Shown: in pieces, positions 16,703 to 26,391 of the stretch
Position numbering within the stretch: position 1 is the stretch's first letter
Layout of the letters: each line of letters opens with the position of its first letter
Assembly: GCA_943788515.1 (NCBI GenBank)
Contig: CALSQM010000001.1
Location: forward strand, 1-64,000
Length of the DNA stretch: 64,000 nt
Origin: an uncultured SAR86 cluster bacterium
GTDB lineage: Bacteria > Pseudomonadota > Gammaproteobacteria > Magnimaribacterales > D2472
Direction: 5' to 3'
Position numbers and translations under genes: made by a program
Notes under the pieces: model-generated
Databases searched by the model: none
Told to the model about the DNA's origin: nothing
The model's input: the letters and a program-made list of their open reading frames with translations, nothing else

Positions 16703-17709
16703 TTAAAGATATTCTCAAAAAATTAAAAGATAAAAAAGATCTACAGTCTGAAGAAATGCAACATGCTGTCGAAAGTATTATGACCGGAGAGGTTGAAGAT
16801 AAAGATATTGAAATCTTTCTTATTGCCCTTAATGAAAAGGGTGTTAAAGAACCAGAAATAACTGCCGCCGCTTCAGTAATGAGAGCTAAGTCTTTAAAAT
16901 TTGATATAGGCGATGGTACACATATAGATACATGCGGAACTGGTGGAACTGGTTTACACACTTTTAATTGCTCAACAGCATCTTCCTTTGTTGCCGCTGC
17001 AGGCGGAGCCTCAATAACAAAACATGGCAATAAGGCTATCTCAAGCAAATCTGGTAGTGCAGATTTCTTAATAGCTGCAGGCGCAGATATCACGCATGAT
17101 AGAGAAAAGCTTTTACACGTATTTGATCAAGTTGGATTTGTATTTTTATTTGCACCTCTTCATCATGAGTCTATGAGATACGTAATGCCAGCAAGACAGC
17201 GCATTGGCAAGAAAACAATATTTAATTTATTGGGACCTCACACCAATCCCTGTGGAGCAAAAAGACAAGTTATTGGTGTCTACGATAAAAAATTACTCAA
17301 AACATTTTCAACAGTGGCAAAAAATTTAGAAATGGAACATGTCCTTGTTGTTCACGGTGACGATGGCTTGGATGAGATAAGTGTTAGTGGCCCGACCCAA
17401 ATATCTGAATTAAAAAATTATAAGATCGAGAACTACTCAATAACACCTCAAGATTTTGGTTTATCAACTTCTGGACTTGATGAGATTGCGGCACAATCCC
17501 CAGAAGACAGTTTAAGACTTGTTAGGGAAGCATTTTCTGGAGAACAATCTGCAGTGCAAGACATGATTGCCCTAAATGCTGGTGCAGGACTCTATATTGC
17601 AAGAAAAGTGGATTCAATTGCAGATGGCGTGGAATTAGCATTTACACTAATGAATAACGGTAAAGCGGCAGATAAATTAGCCGCATATGTGAGGGTTTCG
17701 AATCTATAA
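16699..17709 (+). CDS. trpD: Anthranilate phosphoribosyltransferase
   Basis: TrpD joins anthranilate to PRPP. Seen are the PRPP-binding DTCGTGGTGLHTFNCSTASSFVAAAGG, KHGNKAISSKSGSADFL, the FAPLHHESMRYVMPARQRIGKKTIFNLLGPHTNP block and VVHGDDGLDEIS. The length of 336 is standard. It is part of the trpEGDC chain and shares one base with trpC. Confidence 0.96.
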   Translation: MIKDILKKLKDKKDLQSEEMQHAVESIMTGEVEDKDIEIFLIALNEKGVKEPEITAAASVMRAKSLKFDIGDGTHIDTCGTGGTGLHTFNCSTASSFVAAAGGASITKHGNKAISSKSGSADFLIAAGADITHDREKLLHVFDQVGFVFLFAPLHHESMRYVMPARQRIGKKTIFNLLGPHTNPCGAKRQVIGVYDKKLLKTFSTVAKNLEMEHVLVVHGDDGLDEISVSGPTQISELKNYKIENYSITPQDFGLSTSGLDEIAAQSPEDSLRLVREAFSGEQSAVQDMIALNAGAGLYIARKVDSIADGVELAFTLMNNGKAADKLAAYVRVSNL

Positions 17710-18458
17710 TGACTATCCTTAACAAAATAGTTGAAAATACCAGAGAAAAGCTAATTCAAAAAAAAGAGTCTCTATCTCTCAACGACATCAAAACACAACT
17801 TGGTGGATTAAATCTCTCCAAAGGAGCCTTTAAAGCAGGGTTGGCTAATAAAAATCAGGCTATTATTGCAGAAATTAAAAAAGCCTCACCCAGTGCTGGA
17901 ATTATTGCCGAAGATTTTGATCCCATTAAAAAAGCTAAAGAATACGAAGCTTTTGGAGCCTCAGCATTATCTATTCTTACTGAAGAAGACTTCTTTCAAG
18001 GACACAATCAATTTTTGATAGACGTAAAAGCTATAACTAAACTTCCTATTATTAGAAAAGATTTCATGATTGATGAATATCAAATATATGAAGCTAAACT
18101 TATTGGTGCTGATTGCATACTGCTAATTGCTAGCGTTCTTTCCGATGAAGAGATAACCCACTTTGTAAATGTGGCTGAAGAATTAGAACTAGATTATTTA
18201 ATAGAGGTTCATGATGAAGAAGAGCTTAAAAGAGTTGAGCACTTTAGCAATGCGATGATTGGTGTTAATAACAGAAACCTAAAAACCTTTGAAGTAGATT
18301 TAAATAATTCGATCAATCTTAAAAAGATATTTAATGGCGATAATATTTTTATTGCTGAATCTGGAATTAAAAATCAAGAAGATATAGATCTTCTTAAGCA
18401 AAAAGACATCCACGTATTCTTAATCGGCGAGAGCTTAATGAAAGGTGTTTTTAGTTGA
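17709..18458 (+). CDS. trpC: Indole-3-glycerol phosphate synthase
   Basis: TrpC closes the indole ring of CdRP. The TIM-barrel catalytic residues occur in AIIAEIKKASPSAGII, LSILTEEDFFQG, IIRKDFMIDEYQI, YLIEVHDEEEL, IGVNNRNLKTFEVD and FIAESGI. At 249 residues it is the monofunctional form, without a fused TrpF. TrpF, TrpA and TrpB are not in this window. The stop overlaps the TTG start of the helicase gene. Confidence 0.95.
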   Translation: MTILNKIVENTREKLIQKKESLSLNDIKTQLGGLNLSKGAFKAGLANKNQAIIAEIKKASPSAGIIAEDFDPIKKAKEYEAFGASALSILTEEDFFQGHNQFLIDVKAITKLPIIRKDFMIDEYQIYEAKLIGADCILLIASVLSDEEITHFVNVAEELELDYLIEVHDEEELKRVEHFSNAMIGVNNRNLKTFEVDLNNSINLKKIFNGDNIFIAESGIKNQEDIDLLKQKDIHVFLIGESLMKGVFS

Positions 18459-19621
18459 AACTAAGAGACTGGCAAGAAAATGCCTTTCCTTTGTGGTGGG
18501 AGAAAAAAAGAGGCATCATAAAAGTTGTAACGGGAGGAGGCAAGACGGTCTTTGCCATTCACTGCCTAACCAAGTATTTAGAAGAAAATCAAAGTAACTC
18601 AATATTAATTGTTGTCCCATCTATAGCCCTGTTAGATCAATGGTATGAGGGCTTATCGCAAAGTTTTAGCTTTAAAGAAATAGCTCTAAATGGTGGCGGT
18701 GAGCAAATAGAAGATATTGCAAAGATCTGTATAACAACAATAGATTCACTTAAAAATCTTATAGATAAAGTTGATCCTGAAAATACACTTTTGATAGTCG
18801 ATGAGTGTCATAAAATAGGAACTGAGAAAAGAGGAGAGATGCTAACAAATAATTGGCATGCAACCCTGGGATTATCAGCAACTCCAGAAAGAGACTACGA
18901 TGACAATTTTTATATCATCATTAAAAAAATTCTTGGAGATATTATTTTTGACTATGACTATATTGATGCTAGAGAAGATGAGGTAATAGTAAATTTCAAG
19001 CTTCTTTACGCCTATGCTGCAATGACAAAGGATGAAGAAGATAAATACAAAAAGTTTACGAAAAGTATTCAAAGAAGAGCTGCAACAATTGGTGGTAATA
19101 ATATGAATGACTACCCGTTAAAGATGCTCATTTTTAATAGAGCAAGAATGGTAAAAAACTCAAAGAACAGAATTCCTTTTGGAGTTGAATTGTTACAAAA
19201 GCACAAAAGAGAAAGCTGGATTGTTTTTACAGAAAATAAAAAGCAAGCAAAAGAATTCAATACAATTATAAATACCAAGGGATATAAATCAGCTATCTAT
19301 AATACGGATTTAGATAATGCTGCAAGAGAAGAAAATCTTAATAATTTTAAAAATGGTAATCTAAATGTCTTGGTAAGTTGCACTGCATTAGATGAAGGTT
19401 TTGATATGCCAGAGGCTGATGGGGCAATGATATTAAGTGCTTCTTCATCTAAAAGGCAAAGAATACAAAGAATGGGTAGGGTGCTTAGAATAACTGCAAA
19501 TAAAGAAAATGCCTTAATCGTTACTGTATATAGCTCAAATACTGAGTATGTGAAATTAAAGGAAGAGTCTAATAGGTATCAATTAGAAAATGTTCCAATC
19601 AGATGGCAGCAAATGAAGTAA
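18455..19621 (+). CDS. Superfamily II DEAD/DEAH-type helicase (TTG start)
   Basis: A compact 388-residue SF2 helicase. Q-tip/Walker A: LRDWQENAFPLWW then VVTGGGKTVFA; DEAH-type Walker B IVDECHKIG; motif III GLSATPER; helicase C domain with ALDEGFDMPEADG and the arginine-finger motif QRIQRMGRVLR. The arrangement resembles phage UvsW/XPB-like and restriction-type helicases, but no methylase or nuclease gene is nearby. The start is TTG within the trpC stop (TTGA), so it is translationally coupled to tryptophan synthesis. The function is unknown; DNA repair or recombination is a reasonable guess. Confidence 0.8.
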   Translation: MKLRDWQENAFPLWWEKKRGIIKVVTGGGKTVFAIHCLTKYLEENQSNSILIVVPSIALLDQWYEGLSQSFSFKEIALNGGGEQIEDIAKICITTIDSLKNLIDKVDPENTLLIVDECHKIGTEKRGEMLTNNWHATLGLSATPERDYDDNFYIIIKKILGDIIFDYDYIDAREDEVIVNFKLLYAYAAMTKDEEDKYKKFTKSIQRRAATIGGNNMNDYPLKMLIFNRARMVKNSKNRIPFGVELLQKHKRESWIVFTENKKQAKEFNTIINTKGYKSAIYNTDLDNAAREENLNNFKNGNLNVLVSCTALDEGFDMPEADGAMILSASSSKRQRIQRMGRVLRITANKENALIVTVYSSNTEYVKLKEESNRYQLENVPIRWQQMK

Positions 19622-19622
19622 T

Positions 19623-20357
19623 TTAAAAAACGTACCTGAAGTTTGTAGTGAATGAATGGTTTGATTTTTTTGATATATCTGGGGGGTCATTATCAAGAGC
19701 GCTTGAGACTTGAATCTCAAATAATATTTTTTCTGATAAAGGAATATTTAAAGCCATTAAAGCTGAAACTTTATAATCTGAACTAAACTCATTAAGTGAT
19801 GGCTGATAAAATAATGATGCTGAAAAAAAGTTACTATTTTTTAATTTTATCTTTTTGTATAGATATAAATTAACCCTATCTGTTTTTTTATTAATTCCCT
19901 CAAGGCTTTGTTCATTTTCATGCAATAGGCTTAATCCAATTTTAGACATTTCATTTAAATCAAATCTTAAACCAATACCAAATAGATCTCTTTTTTTATA
20001 GGACTGGAAGGGGTTTTTACTACTTTGAAGATAAACCTCGTAGTCAAATAAATTATCTGATTTAAATAATAATCTGCCATGAAAAAATGAAGATTTATCT
20101 TCTAATGCATCTCCTTTAGTTCTCTCTGAGTGGTTGAATGTCAACAGGGACTCAATATCCTCATTGTTTTTTGTGAAGGATAGATTCAACTTATAGTCAT
20201 CCCTATCTTCATTCCCTCTAGATCCGTTTAAAGAGATACCTACTGATTTAAATTCACCAAGCTCTCCCGAATATCTTAAATTTTCTATATTTACTATAGA
20301 TTGTGAAAAGATGATTGGTGAGGCTAAAAGGCTCGCAATGAGATAGAGATTTTTCAT
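19623..20357 (-). CDS. Putative outer-membrane beta-barrel protein
   Basis: I do not recognise a specific family. The 244-residue product has a signal peptide (MKNLYLIASLLASPIIFS, cleavage near IFSQS) and a pattern of alternating polar and hydrophobic residues in short strands (KLNLSFTKN, GLSLLHEN, RVNLYLYKKI, FFSASLFYQ), ending in the aromatic TTNFRYVF typical of outer-membrane barrels recognised by BAM. It ends two bases from the convergent helicase stop and lies upstream-to-downstream behind coq7. No enzymatic motif is seen. Confidence 0.65.
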   Translation of the reverse strand: MKNLYLIASLLASPIIFSQSIVNIENLRYSGELGEFKSVGISLNGSRGNEDRDDYKLNLSFTKNNEDIESLLTFNHSERTKGDALEDKSSFFHGRLLFKSDNLFDYEVYLQSSKNPFQSYKKRDLFGIGLRFDLNEMSKIGLSLLHENEQSLEGINKKTDRVNLYLYKKIKLKNSNFFSASLFYQPSLNEFSSDYKVSALMALNIPLSEKILFEIQVSSALDNDPPDISKKSNHSFTTNFRYVF

Positions 20358-20368
20358 GAATGCCTTTT

Positions 20369-20995
20369 TTAGATATGAGTACTGGTTGATGTCATAACTT
20401 TAGCTGTATATTTCATTATCTTTTTTGCTGGAATTTGCAATTCCTCTCCACCATTATCTACAGCTTGCTGCGCATGAATATCCTCGTCTTCTCTCATTGT
20501 CTTAAGAATTTCAATTGTTTGGATGTCTTTTGGTGAAATCTTATTAAGATGCTTATCAATATGAGCTACAACTTGTTTTTCTGTTTCTTCTACAAAGCCT
20601 AAACTTACTTTTTCACCAAAAGTTCCAAATACAGCACCTATACCAAAAGAGCCGGCATACCAAACAGGGTTAAATATAGAACCTCTACCCCCGAGCTCAT
20701 CAAGTCTTTTTTTACACCAAACAAGATGATCAGTCTCTTCTTGCCCAGCTTCAATTAAGTGTTCTTTAACCTCGGGATCTTTACATACAAGTGCTTGTCC
20801 CCTGTATAAAGCTTGGGCCGCAACCTCTCCAGCAAGATTAACTCTCATCATTTGAATAGATAGCTTTTTTTCTTTTTGAGTGAGCTCCTCTGAGTTCATT
20901 GCAGACGGGTAAGGTCTATCAGTTCCAGATTTTTTATTTGAAAGCGTTTTTAGTGCAATATCAAACTCATTAACAATATTATTCAGAAAACTCAT
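20369..20995 (-). CDS. coq7: 3-demethoxyubiquinol 3-hydroxylase
   Basis: Coq7 is the di-iron monooxygenase that performs the penultimate hydroxylation of ubiquinone, a sign of aerobic respiration. Iron ligands are supplied by NLAGEVAAQALYRGQ, GQEETDHLVWC and REDEDIHAQQA; GSFGIGAVFGTFGEKVSLGFVEETEKQV is characteristic. The length of 208 is normal for the bacterial form. It overlaps purD by four bases. Confidence 0.93.
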   Translation of the reverse strand: MSFLNNIVNEFDIALKTLSNKKSGTDRPYPSAMNSEELTQKEKKLSIQMMRVNLAGEVAAQALYRGQALVCKDPEVKEHLIEAGQEETDHLVWCKKRLDELGGRGSIFNPVWYAGSFGIGAVFGTFGEKVSLGFVEETEKQVVAHIDKHLNKISPKDIQTIEILKTMREDEDIHAQQAVDNGGEELQIPAKKIMKYTAKVMTSTSTHI

Positions 20996-22260
20996 TTTAT
21001 TCCTTTAAACCCTATATCTTTTCTATAAAAAGCACCCTCAAACGATACTTTATTAACGAGATTATAAGCCTTAGATTGAGCTTCCTTCAAGTTGGTTCCA
21101 AGAGCAGTTGCGCAAAAAACTCTGCCGCCTGATGTCATTATTTTATGGTCAACTAATTTAGTTCCTGCGTGAAATAATTTTGTATCTTGATCTCCTTCTG
21201 GATGAATTTGAACTTCTTTATTAGATATATAGTTCTCAGGGTATCCCTCAGAAGCAATAACAACACCACATGAGTGTTGCTCTGTCCATTCGACATGAAT
21301 TGACTCTAATTGTTCATTTATTGCTGCTAGACATAGATCAACAAGGCTTGATTTAAGTCTTAATAATATTGGTTGAGTTTCAGGATCCCCGAATCTACAA
21401 TTAAATTCCAAAACTTTAAGCTCATCATTCTTAATCATTAACCCAGCATATAAGAAACCAAGATAGGGTGACCCTTCTGATATGAGGCCTTCCATTGTTG
21501 GTTTCATAACTTCATCAATAATTTTTTTATGGATATGATCATCAACTATTGGAGCTGGAGAGTAGGCGCCCATCCCACCAGTATTTAATCCAACATCACC
21601 CTCACCAACCGCCTTATGGTCTTGGCTTGTAGCTAGTGGAATAATTTTATCTTTACTTACCACTGCAATAAAACTAGCTTCTTCACCCTCTAAAAATTCC
21701 TCAATAACAACACTACTGCCTGCTTCGCCAAATGCTTGGTCTTTAAAGATGCTATCGAGCGCTGATACAGCTTCATTTTTATTTTGACAAATAAGAACTC
21801 CCTTGCCAGCTGCTAGCCCGTCAGCTTTCACCACAGTAGGGTACTCAATATTATCTAGATAATTAATTGATGCATCATATGAGTCAAACGCTGCATAAGC
21901 CGCTGTAGGTATTCCATATTTAACAAAAAAATCTTTTGAAAAAGTTTTAGAGCCTTCTAACTGAGCTGCTGCCTTAGAGGGACCAAAGGTCTTTATTCCT
22001 TTGCTTTGAAGGTAGTCGGACATACCATCAACAAGAGGTTGCTCAGGACCAATAATAACCAAACCTATATGCTCTTCTTTACAAAAACTTTCAACCTTAG
22101 AAAAGTCGCTGGTATCTAAAGATAGATTTGTAATTTTAGATTCAAGAGCTGTTCCTGCATTACCAGGAGCCACAAATACATTAGTAACTGATTCGTCTTG
22201 AGCTGATTTCCATGCAAGAGCATGCTCTCTGCCGCCTGAGCCAATTACAAGTACTTGCAT
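20992..22260 (-). CDS. purD: Phosphoribosylamine-glycine ligase
   Basis: PurD ligates glycine to phosphoribosylamine in purine synthesis. ATP-grasp features: VIGSGGREHALAWK at the N-terminus, VVKADGLAAGKGV, EEFLEGEEASFIA, DHKAVGEGDVGLNTGGMGAYSPAP and the metal-binding EFNCRFGDPETQ. At 422 residues it is standard. It directly follows purH (shared base), the usual purH-purD pair. Confidence 0.96.
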   Translation of the reverse strand: MQVLVIGSGGREHALAWKSAQDESVTNVFVAPGNAGTALESKITNLSLDTSDFSKVESFCKEEHIGLVIIGPEQPLVDGMSDYLQSKGIKTFGPSKAAAQLEGSKTFSKDFFVKYGIPTAAYAAFDSYDASINYLDNIEYPTVVKADGLAAGKGVLICQNKNEAVSALDSIFKDQAFGEAGSSVVIEEFLEGEEASFIAVVSKDKIIPLATSQDHKAVGEGDVGLNTGGMGAYSPAPIVDDHIHKKIIDEVMKPTMEGLISEGSPYLGFLYAGLMIKNDELKVLEFNCRFGDPETQPILLRLKSSLVDLCLAAINEQLESIHVEWTEQHSCGVVIASEGYPENYISNKEVQIHPEGDQDTKLFHAGTKLVDHKIMTSGGRVFCATALGTNLKEAQSKAYNLVNKVSFEGAFYRKDIGFKGIK

Positions 22261-23801
22261 TAGTGTCTAAAGTGCCTCGTGCTAGTAAAAACCATTGCAA
22301 TATTGTTCTCATCTGCAGCAGCAATAACCTCATCATCCCTGATCGATCCACCTGGCTGAATAATTGCAGCTATCCCACTGGAAGCGGCCTTATCAATCCC
22401 ATCTCTAAAGGGAAAAAATGCATCCGATGCCATAACAGCACCTTTAACTTCAAGACCTTCCTCTTTTGCTTTTAAATTAGCTATATCGGCACTTATCACT
22501 CTACTCATTTGCCCTGCACCAATGCCTATTGTTTGTCTATTGTGAACATAAACTATTGCATTACTTTTAACGAATTTAGCAACTCTCCAAGCAAACATAA
22601 GGTCATTTAGCTCTTCAGATGTTGGCTGTCTCTTAGTAACGCATTTTAAGTCTTCCCTTGGAACCGCATAAGTATCATCGCTTTGAACCAAAATTCCACC
22701 AGAGACTTTTTTAATAACACCTGGATAGGGATTATCTTGTTCCAAGTCAACTTTTAAAACTCTAACGTTTTTCTTTTTAGCAAATTCAACCAAAGCACCT
22801 TCTTCATAGTCAGTGGCTATGATCACTTCAACAAATTGGCGGCTATTAATCTCTTCAGCTGTCTTGGTATCCAATGTTCTATTGAGAGCAATAATTCCTC
22901 CAAAAGCAGATGTTGGATCTGTTTTAAAAGCCAAATCATAAGCACCAAATATAGTATTTGACTCTGCCACCCCACAAGGATTAGCGTGTTTCACAATTAC
23001 ACACGCAGGATCATCAAAGGCTCTGGCGCATTCCCATGCAGCATCCGCATCAACTATATTGTTATATGAAAGCTCTTTGCCTTGAAGAATATCCGCATTG
23101 GCTATGTTTTTAAATTTAAGATTTGAAAAAGTTAATAAATTTGCTGTTTGGTGGGGATTTTCTCCATATCTTAAGGGTTCACTTTTTTCAAAATTATAAT
23201 TAGGCAAAAGATTATCCGTATCTTCTTTTAGATAATTAGAGATAGATAGATTGTAATCAGCCATAAGATGAAAAACTTTTTGAGATAACTCTTTTCTAAA
23301 TTCATATGAAATTCCATCCTCATCTTTCCACTCTTGAATTAATCGTGAATAATCATTTGGATTTGAAACTACAGCAACATCTTTAAAATTTTTAGCCGCA
23401 GATCTAATCATAGTTGGCCCACCTATATCTATTTTTTCTATAGCCTCTTCGAATGAACATCCCTCTGCAATCGTTTCTTTAAATGGATATAGGTTTACGA
23501 TTACTAAATCAATTGGCTCATAACCTCTTTCTTTTAAAACATCTAAATCTTGATCTCTTCTTGCAAGAATTCCTGCATGTATTTTGGGATGTAATGTTTT
23601 AACTCTCCCATCCATCATTTCTTCAAATCCGGTGAAGTCAGAGACCTCAATAACATCTGTTGTTATTTCTTTTATCGCTTTAAAAGTTCCTCCAGTCGAT
23701 AAAATTTTCACTCCTTGAGATATTAAAAATGATACCAACTCACTCAAGTGTGATTTGTCTGAAAGGCTTATAAGTGCTGTTTTTGGTTTTATTGCATTCA
23801 T
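22260..23801 (-). CDS. purH: Bifunctional AICAR formyltransferase / IMP cyclohydrolase
   Basis: PurH carries out the last two steps to IMP. The N-terminal cyclohydrolase domain has ALISLSDKSHL, GVKILSTGGTFKAI, MMDGRVKTLHPKIHAGIL, and the C-terminal formyltransferase domain has LRYGENPHQTA, KHANPCGVAES, DPTSAFGGIIALN and SDAFFPFRDGID. The 513-residue length is standard. The start codon touches the fis stop, reproducing the fis-purH-purD order seen in pseudomonads. Confidence 0.96.
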   Translation of the reverse strand: MNAIKPKTALISLSDKSHLSELVSFLISQGVKILSTGGTFKAIKEITTDVIEVSDFTGFEEMMDGRVKTLHPKIHAGILARRDQDLDVLKERGYEPIDLVIVNLYPFKETIAEGCSFEEAIEKIDIGGPTMIRSAAKNFKDVAVVSNPNDYSRLIQEWKDEDGISYEFRKELSQKVFHLMADYNLSISNYLKEDTDNLLPNYNFEKSEPLRYGENPHQTANLLTFSNLKFKNIANADILQGKELSYNNIVDADAAWECARAFDDPACVIVKHANPCGVAESNTIFGAYDLAFKTDPTSAFGGIIALNRTLDTKTAEEINSRQFVEVIIATDYEEGALVEFAKKKNVRVLKVDLEQDNPYPGVIKKVSGGILVQSDDTYAVPREDLKCVTKRQPTSEELNDLMFAWRVAKFVKSNAIVYVHNRQTIGIGAGQMSRVISADIANLKAKEEGLEVKGAVMASDAFFPFRDGIDKAASSGIAAIIQPGGSIRDDEVIAAADENNIAMVFTSTRHFRH

Positions 23802-24067
23802 TATTTTATGTCATATTTTTTTAATTTAGTTCTCAACGTTGTTCTATTAATTCCAAGAACCTTTGAGGCTTTAGATTGATTATTATTAGAAAACTTCATT
23901 ACTGATGAAAGTAAAGGTGGTTCGATTTCATTAAGGACTAACTGATAAACATCAATTGGAATATTGTTTTGATCTAATTGCTTAAAATACCTCTTCATGG
24001 CTTTTCTGACCTCTTCTTTTAGAGGACTTTTTGAATAGCTATCAAAAGATTTTTTTTTATTTCCCAA
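23801..24067 (-). CDS. fis: Fis family nucleoid-associated DNA-binding protein
   Basis: Small (88-residue) Fis. The C-terminal helix-turn-helix NNNQSKASKVLGINRTTLRTKLKKYDIK is nearly canonical, and the N-terminal half (LKEEVRKAMKRYFKQLD) matches the dimerisation helices. Fis bends DNA and modulates stable-RNA promoters and recombination. The dusB gene often found upstream is missing here; a histidine phosphatase gene lies upstream instead. Part of a fis-purH-purD-coq7 series. Confidence 0.9.
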   Translation of the reverse strand: MGNKKKSFDSYSKSPLKEEVRKAMKRYFKQLDQNNIPIDVYQLVLNEIEPPLLSSVMKFSNNNQSKASKVLGINRTTLRTKLKKYDIK

Positions 24068-24130
24068 AATATAGTTGTAATTAGAAAGAATATTTAGTTT
24101 ACAGTTGTTTAAAAATTGCTCAATAGGTTT

Positions 24131-24694
24131 TTAGAGATTTATTGGAGTTTTTCTCTCTCCGCCGATATAAAACTCTTTAACTTTATTATTGTTCACAATT
24201 ATTTTTGTAATCGAAGTGTAGTCAGGATAAAAACATAACAAATTTTGATTATTTGTAAATTCAGCTATCAGAGCATTTATAACCATAAAATGGCTAAATA
24301 TTATCGTATCCCTTTCAATTGATAGGATTTGTTTTGTAAGCTCTGAACGCCAATTATTAACCTCATTCGGTAGATTAATTAAATCCATTTTTATAATTTT
24401 TGTTAGCCAATCTTTTTTATCTTTTGGATCTATTCCATTAGAAGGGATTTCAGAAAATACTGCATTTATTTCAACATCTTTATTATATTTTTTGGCAAGT
24501 GGGGCGGCAGTCATCAATGCTCGAGACTTAGGGCTAGAGATAAAGTGATAATTCTCCAAAAAGAGAAGTTCATTATTATTAATCAACTCTATAGCTTGAT
24601 TCTCTCCTAATTGACTTAATCCAGGGTCGGGATCGTCACCCCAGGAAGCAGAGGCCTCCCCATGCCTAATTAATATTATGTTTATCTGTGACAT
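24131..24694 (-). CDS. Histidine phosphatase superfamily protein
   Basis: A 187-residue phosphoglycerate-mutase-fold phosphatase: catalytic ILIRHGEAS at residues 6-14 (RHG), a second arginine/Ser stretch FISSPKSRALMTAAPLA, and the late catalytic His in TIIFSHFMVINALIAEF. The size fits SixA or CobC-like enzymes; the substrate is not evident. It is divergent from rsmE with about 30 bases between start codons, so the two promoters must overlap. Confidence 0.78.
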   Translation of the reverse strand: MSQINIILIRHGEASASWGDDPDPGLSQLGENQAIELINNNELLFLENYHFISSPKSRALMTAAPLAKKYNKDVEINAVFSEIPSNGIDPKDKKDWLTKIIKMDLINLPNEVNNWRSELTKQILSIERDTIIFSHFMVINALIAEFTNNQNLLCFYPDYTSITKIIVNNNKVKEFYIGGERKTPINL

Positions 24695-24724
24695 TTATAT
24701 TGAAGCTATAGCTATAATGCTTAT

Positions 24725-25462
24725 GTGAGAATTCATAGAATATATTGTAATTCAGTATCGGACCAAGATAATGTTTTTGATTTAGATCAACCTCAATCAA
24801 CCCATATATCAAAAGTGCTGAGATTGAAGCTTGGGAATGAGATAGATGTCTTTGACGGGAAAGGCTCATCTGCAATTTGCAAAATAGTCGAAATAACTAG
24901 ATCGAGCATAGTCTTAGAAAGAATATCTGAATTAAAAAAATTAAATCCCACGCATCCAAAAATAAATGCAATCCTTCCTATTATTAAAAAAGACAATTTG
25001 CACTTTATGCTACAGAAGCTAACAGAGGTTGGGGTTTATGAATTTATTTTTTACAAACCAGATCTTGTTGACCAAAGTATTGCAAAAAAAGATTCAGAAA
25101 AAATTATGAATAAATGCAATGAAGTTATTATTAATGCTTGCAAGCAATGCGGATCAAATTTTATTCCTGCTATATATTATTTTAGTAATTTAGAACTAGC
25201 AGTCAATTCAGTTAAAGGTATTGCCATTGAATCATATGCCTTTGATTTGGACGCTAAAGAACACTTTAATTTAGCTGAAATTAAAACAGGAGAAGATGTT
25301 TGTATGATAACCGGACCAGAATCTGGATTTTCTAAAGAAGAGATTGAAATTTTAAGCAAAAAAGATACGAAAATAAGATTATTAAAAAACAATGTTCTAA
25401 GAGCAGAAACGGCTCCCATTGTTATATCATCGTTGTTGCAAAATCATTTTGGTAATATTTAA
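24725..25462 (+). CDS. rsmE: 16S rRNA (uracil1498-N3)-methyltransferase (GTG start)
   Basis: RsmE methylates U1498 of 16S rRNA. The SPOUT knot signature is present near the C-terminus (MITGPESGFSKEEIEIL, LRAETAPIVISSLLQ), preceded by the PUA-like N-terminal domain with IHRIYCN and HISKVLRLKLGNEI. Length 245. The start is GTG at 24725; the nearby ATG at 24723 reads straight into a stop. It precedes gshB by two bases, an order found in many gammaproteobacteria. Confidence 0.92.
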   Translation: MRIHRIYCNSVSDQDNVFDLDQPQSTHISKVLRLKLGNEIDVFDGKGSSAICKIVEITRSSIVLERISELKKLNPTHPKINAILPIIKKDNLHFMLQKLTEVGVYEFIFYKPDLVDQSIAKKDSEKIMNKCNEVIINACKQCGSNFIPAIYYFSNLELAVNSVKGIAIESYAFDLDAKEHFNLAEIKTGEDVCMITGPESGFSKEEIEILSKKDTKIRLLKNNVLRAETAPIVISSLLQNHFGNI

Positions 25463-25464
25463 GA

Positions 25465-26391
25465 ATGAGTAAAAAATTATTATTCATAACGGATCCTTTA
25501 AAAGGTTTAAAACAAGAAAAAGATACTTCCATTTTCATGATGGAGGAGTCAATCGCTTTGGGCTGCAAGGTTTATCAGTGCGAAATGTCTGATCTTTATG
25601 TTTCTGATGGCATGGTGCTTGCTGATTCAAGAAATATCATAGCCATAGGATCCAATAAAGTTGAAAGCATTAAAAAAGAATCAATAAAAGTTGCTGATTT
25701 TAATTTTACTTTTATGAGAAAAGATCCTCCTGTCGATAAGGATTATATAAATGCACTCCACTTGTTGGGTTTGGCAGAAACTCATGGAGCAACAGTTTTT
25801 AATAAACCAAACTCTATAAAAGAGTTCAATGAAAAGATATTTGCTATACATTTTAAAGAGTTTATTCCTCAGACCTTAGTAACTTCTAACATAAAAAAGG
25901 TAATAGAATTTCAACTCAAACATGACACTATAGTAGTCAAGCCTTTGGATGGAATGGGTGGGGAATCAATCTATAAAATGGATAATTTTGAAGATGATAA
26001 TCTAGATATTTTGCTTGATATGACAGATAACGAAAATACTCAGATTATTGCTCAAGAGTTTCTTGAAGATATTTATAAAGGTGACTTTAGAATTTTAATT
26101 ATAAATGGGAAGCCTTTCCCAAAAACCTTAGCTCGAATTCCACAAGGCGAAAGTTTTAAAGGTAACTTGGCTGCAGGAGGAGTGGGTGTTGTAAAAGATA
26201 TAACCGAAGTTCAGCAAAAAACCGCTGAAAAAATAGGAAAATATTTAATAACCAAAGGAATCAACTTTGCTGGTATAGACATGATTGGTAAGTATTTAAC
26301 CGAGATTAATATCACAAGTCCTACCTGCGCAAGAGAGATATATAAACAATCAGGCAAAAACCCAATTAAAGAATATTTAGAACTTTTATGA
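25465..26391 (+). CDS. gshB: Glutathione synthetase
   Basis: GshB joins gamma-glutamylcysteine and glycine. ATP-grasp enzyme of 308 residues: LLFITDPLKGLKQEKDTS at the N-terminus, FMRKDPPVDKDYI (substrate region), VVKPLDGMGGESIYKM, QEFLEDIYKGDFRILIING, RIPQGESFKGNLAAGG and TEINITSPTCAREI. All match the bacterial enzyme. It overlaps the TonB-like gene by four bases in the familiar gshB-tonB-ruvX series. Confidence 0.95.
   Translation: MSKKLLFITDPLKGLKQEKDTSIFMMEESIALGCKVYQCEMSDLYVSDGMVLADSRNIIAIGSNKVESIKKESIKVADFNFTFMRKDPPVDKDYINALHLLGLAETHGATVFNKPNSIKEFNEKIFAIHFKEFIPQTLVTSNIKKVIEFQLKHDTIVVKPLDGMGGESIYKMDNFEDDNLDILLDMTDNENTQIIAQEFLEDIYKGDFRILIINGKPFPKTLARIPQGESFKGNLAAGGVGVVKDITEVQQKTAEKIGKYLITKGINFAGIDMIGKYLTEINITSPTCAREIYKQSGKNPIKEYLELL

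Noticed and set aside
16677-17093. 138-codon minus-strand ORF opposite trpD
   Set aside because: It is a shadow of trpD: low-complexity Ala/Ser/Pro composition, no start context, and trpD is unambiguous.
18455-19621. Restriction-modification or phage-defence helicase
   Set aside because: No methylase, nuclease or other defence gene is next to it; it lies inside a biosynthetic operon.
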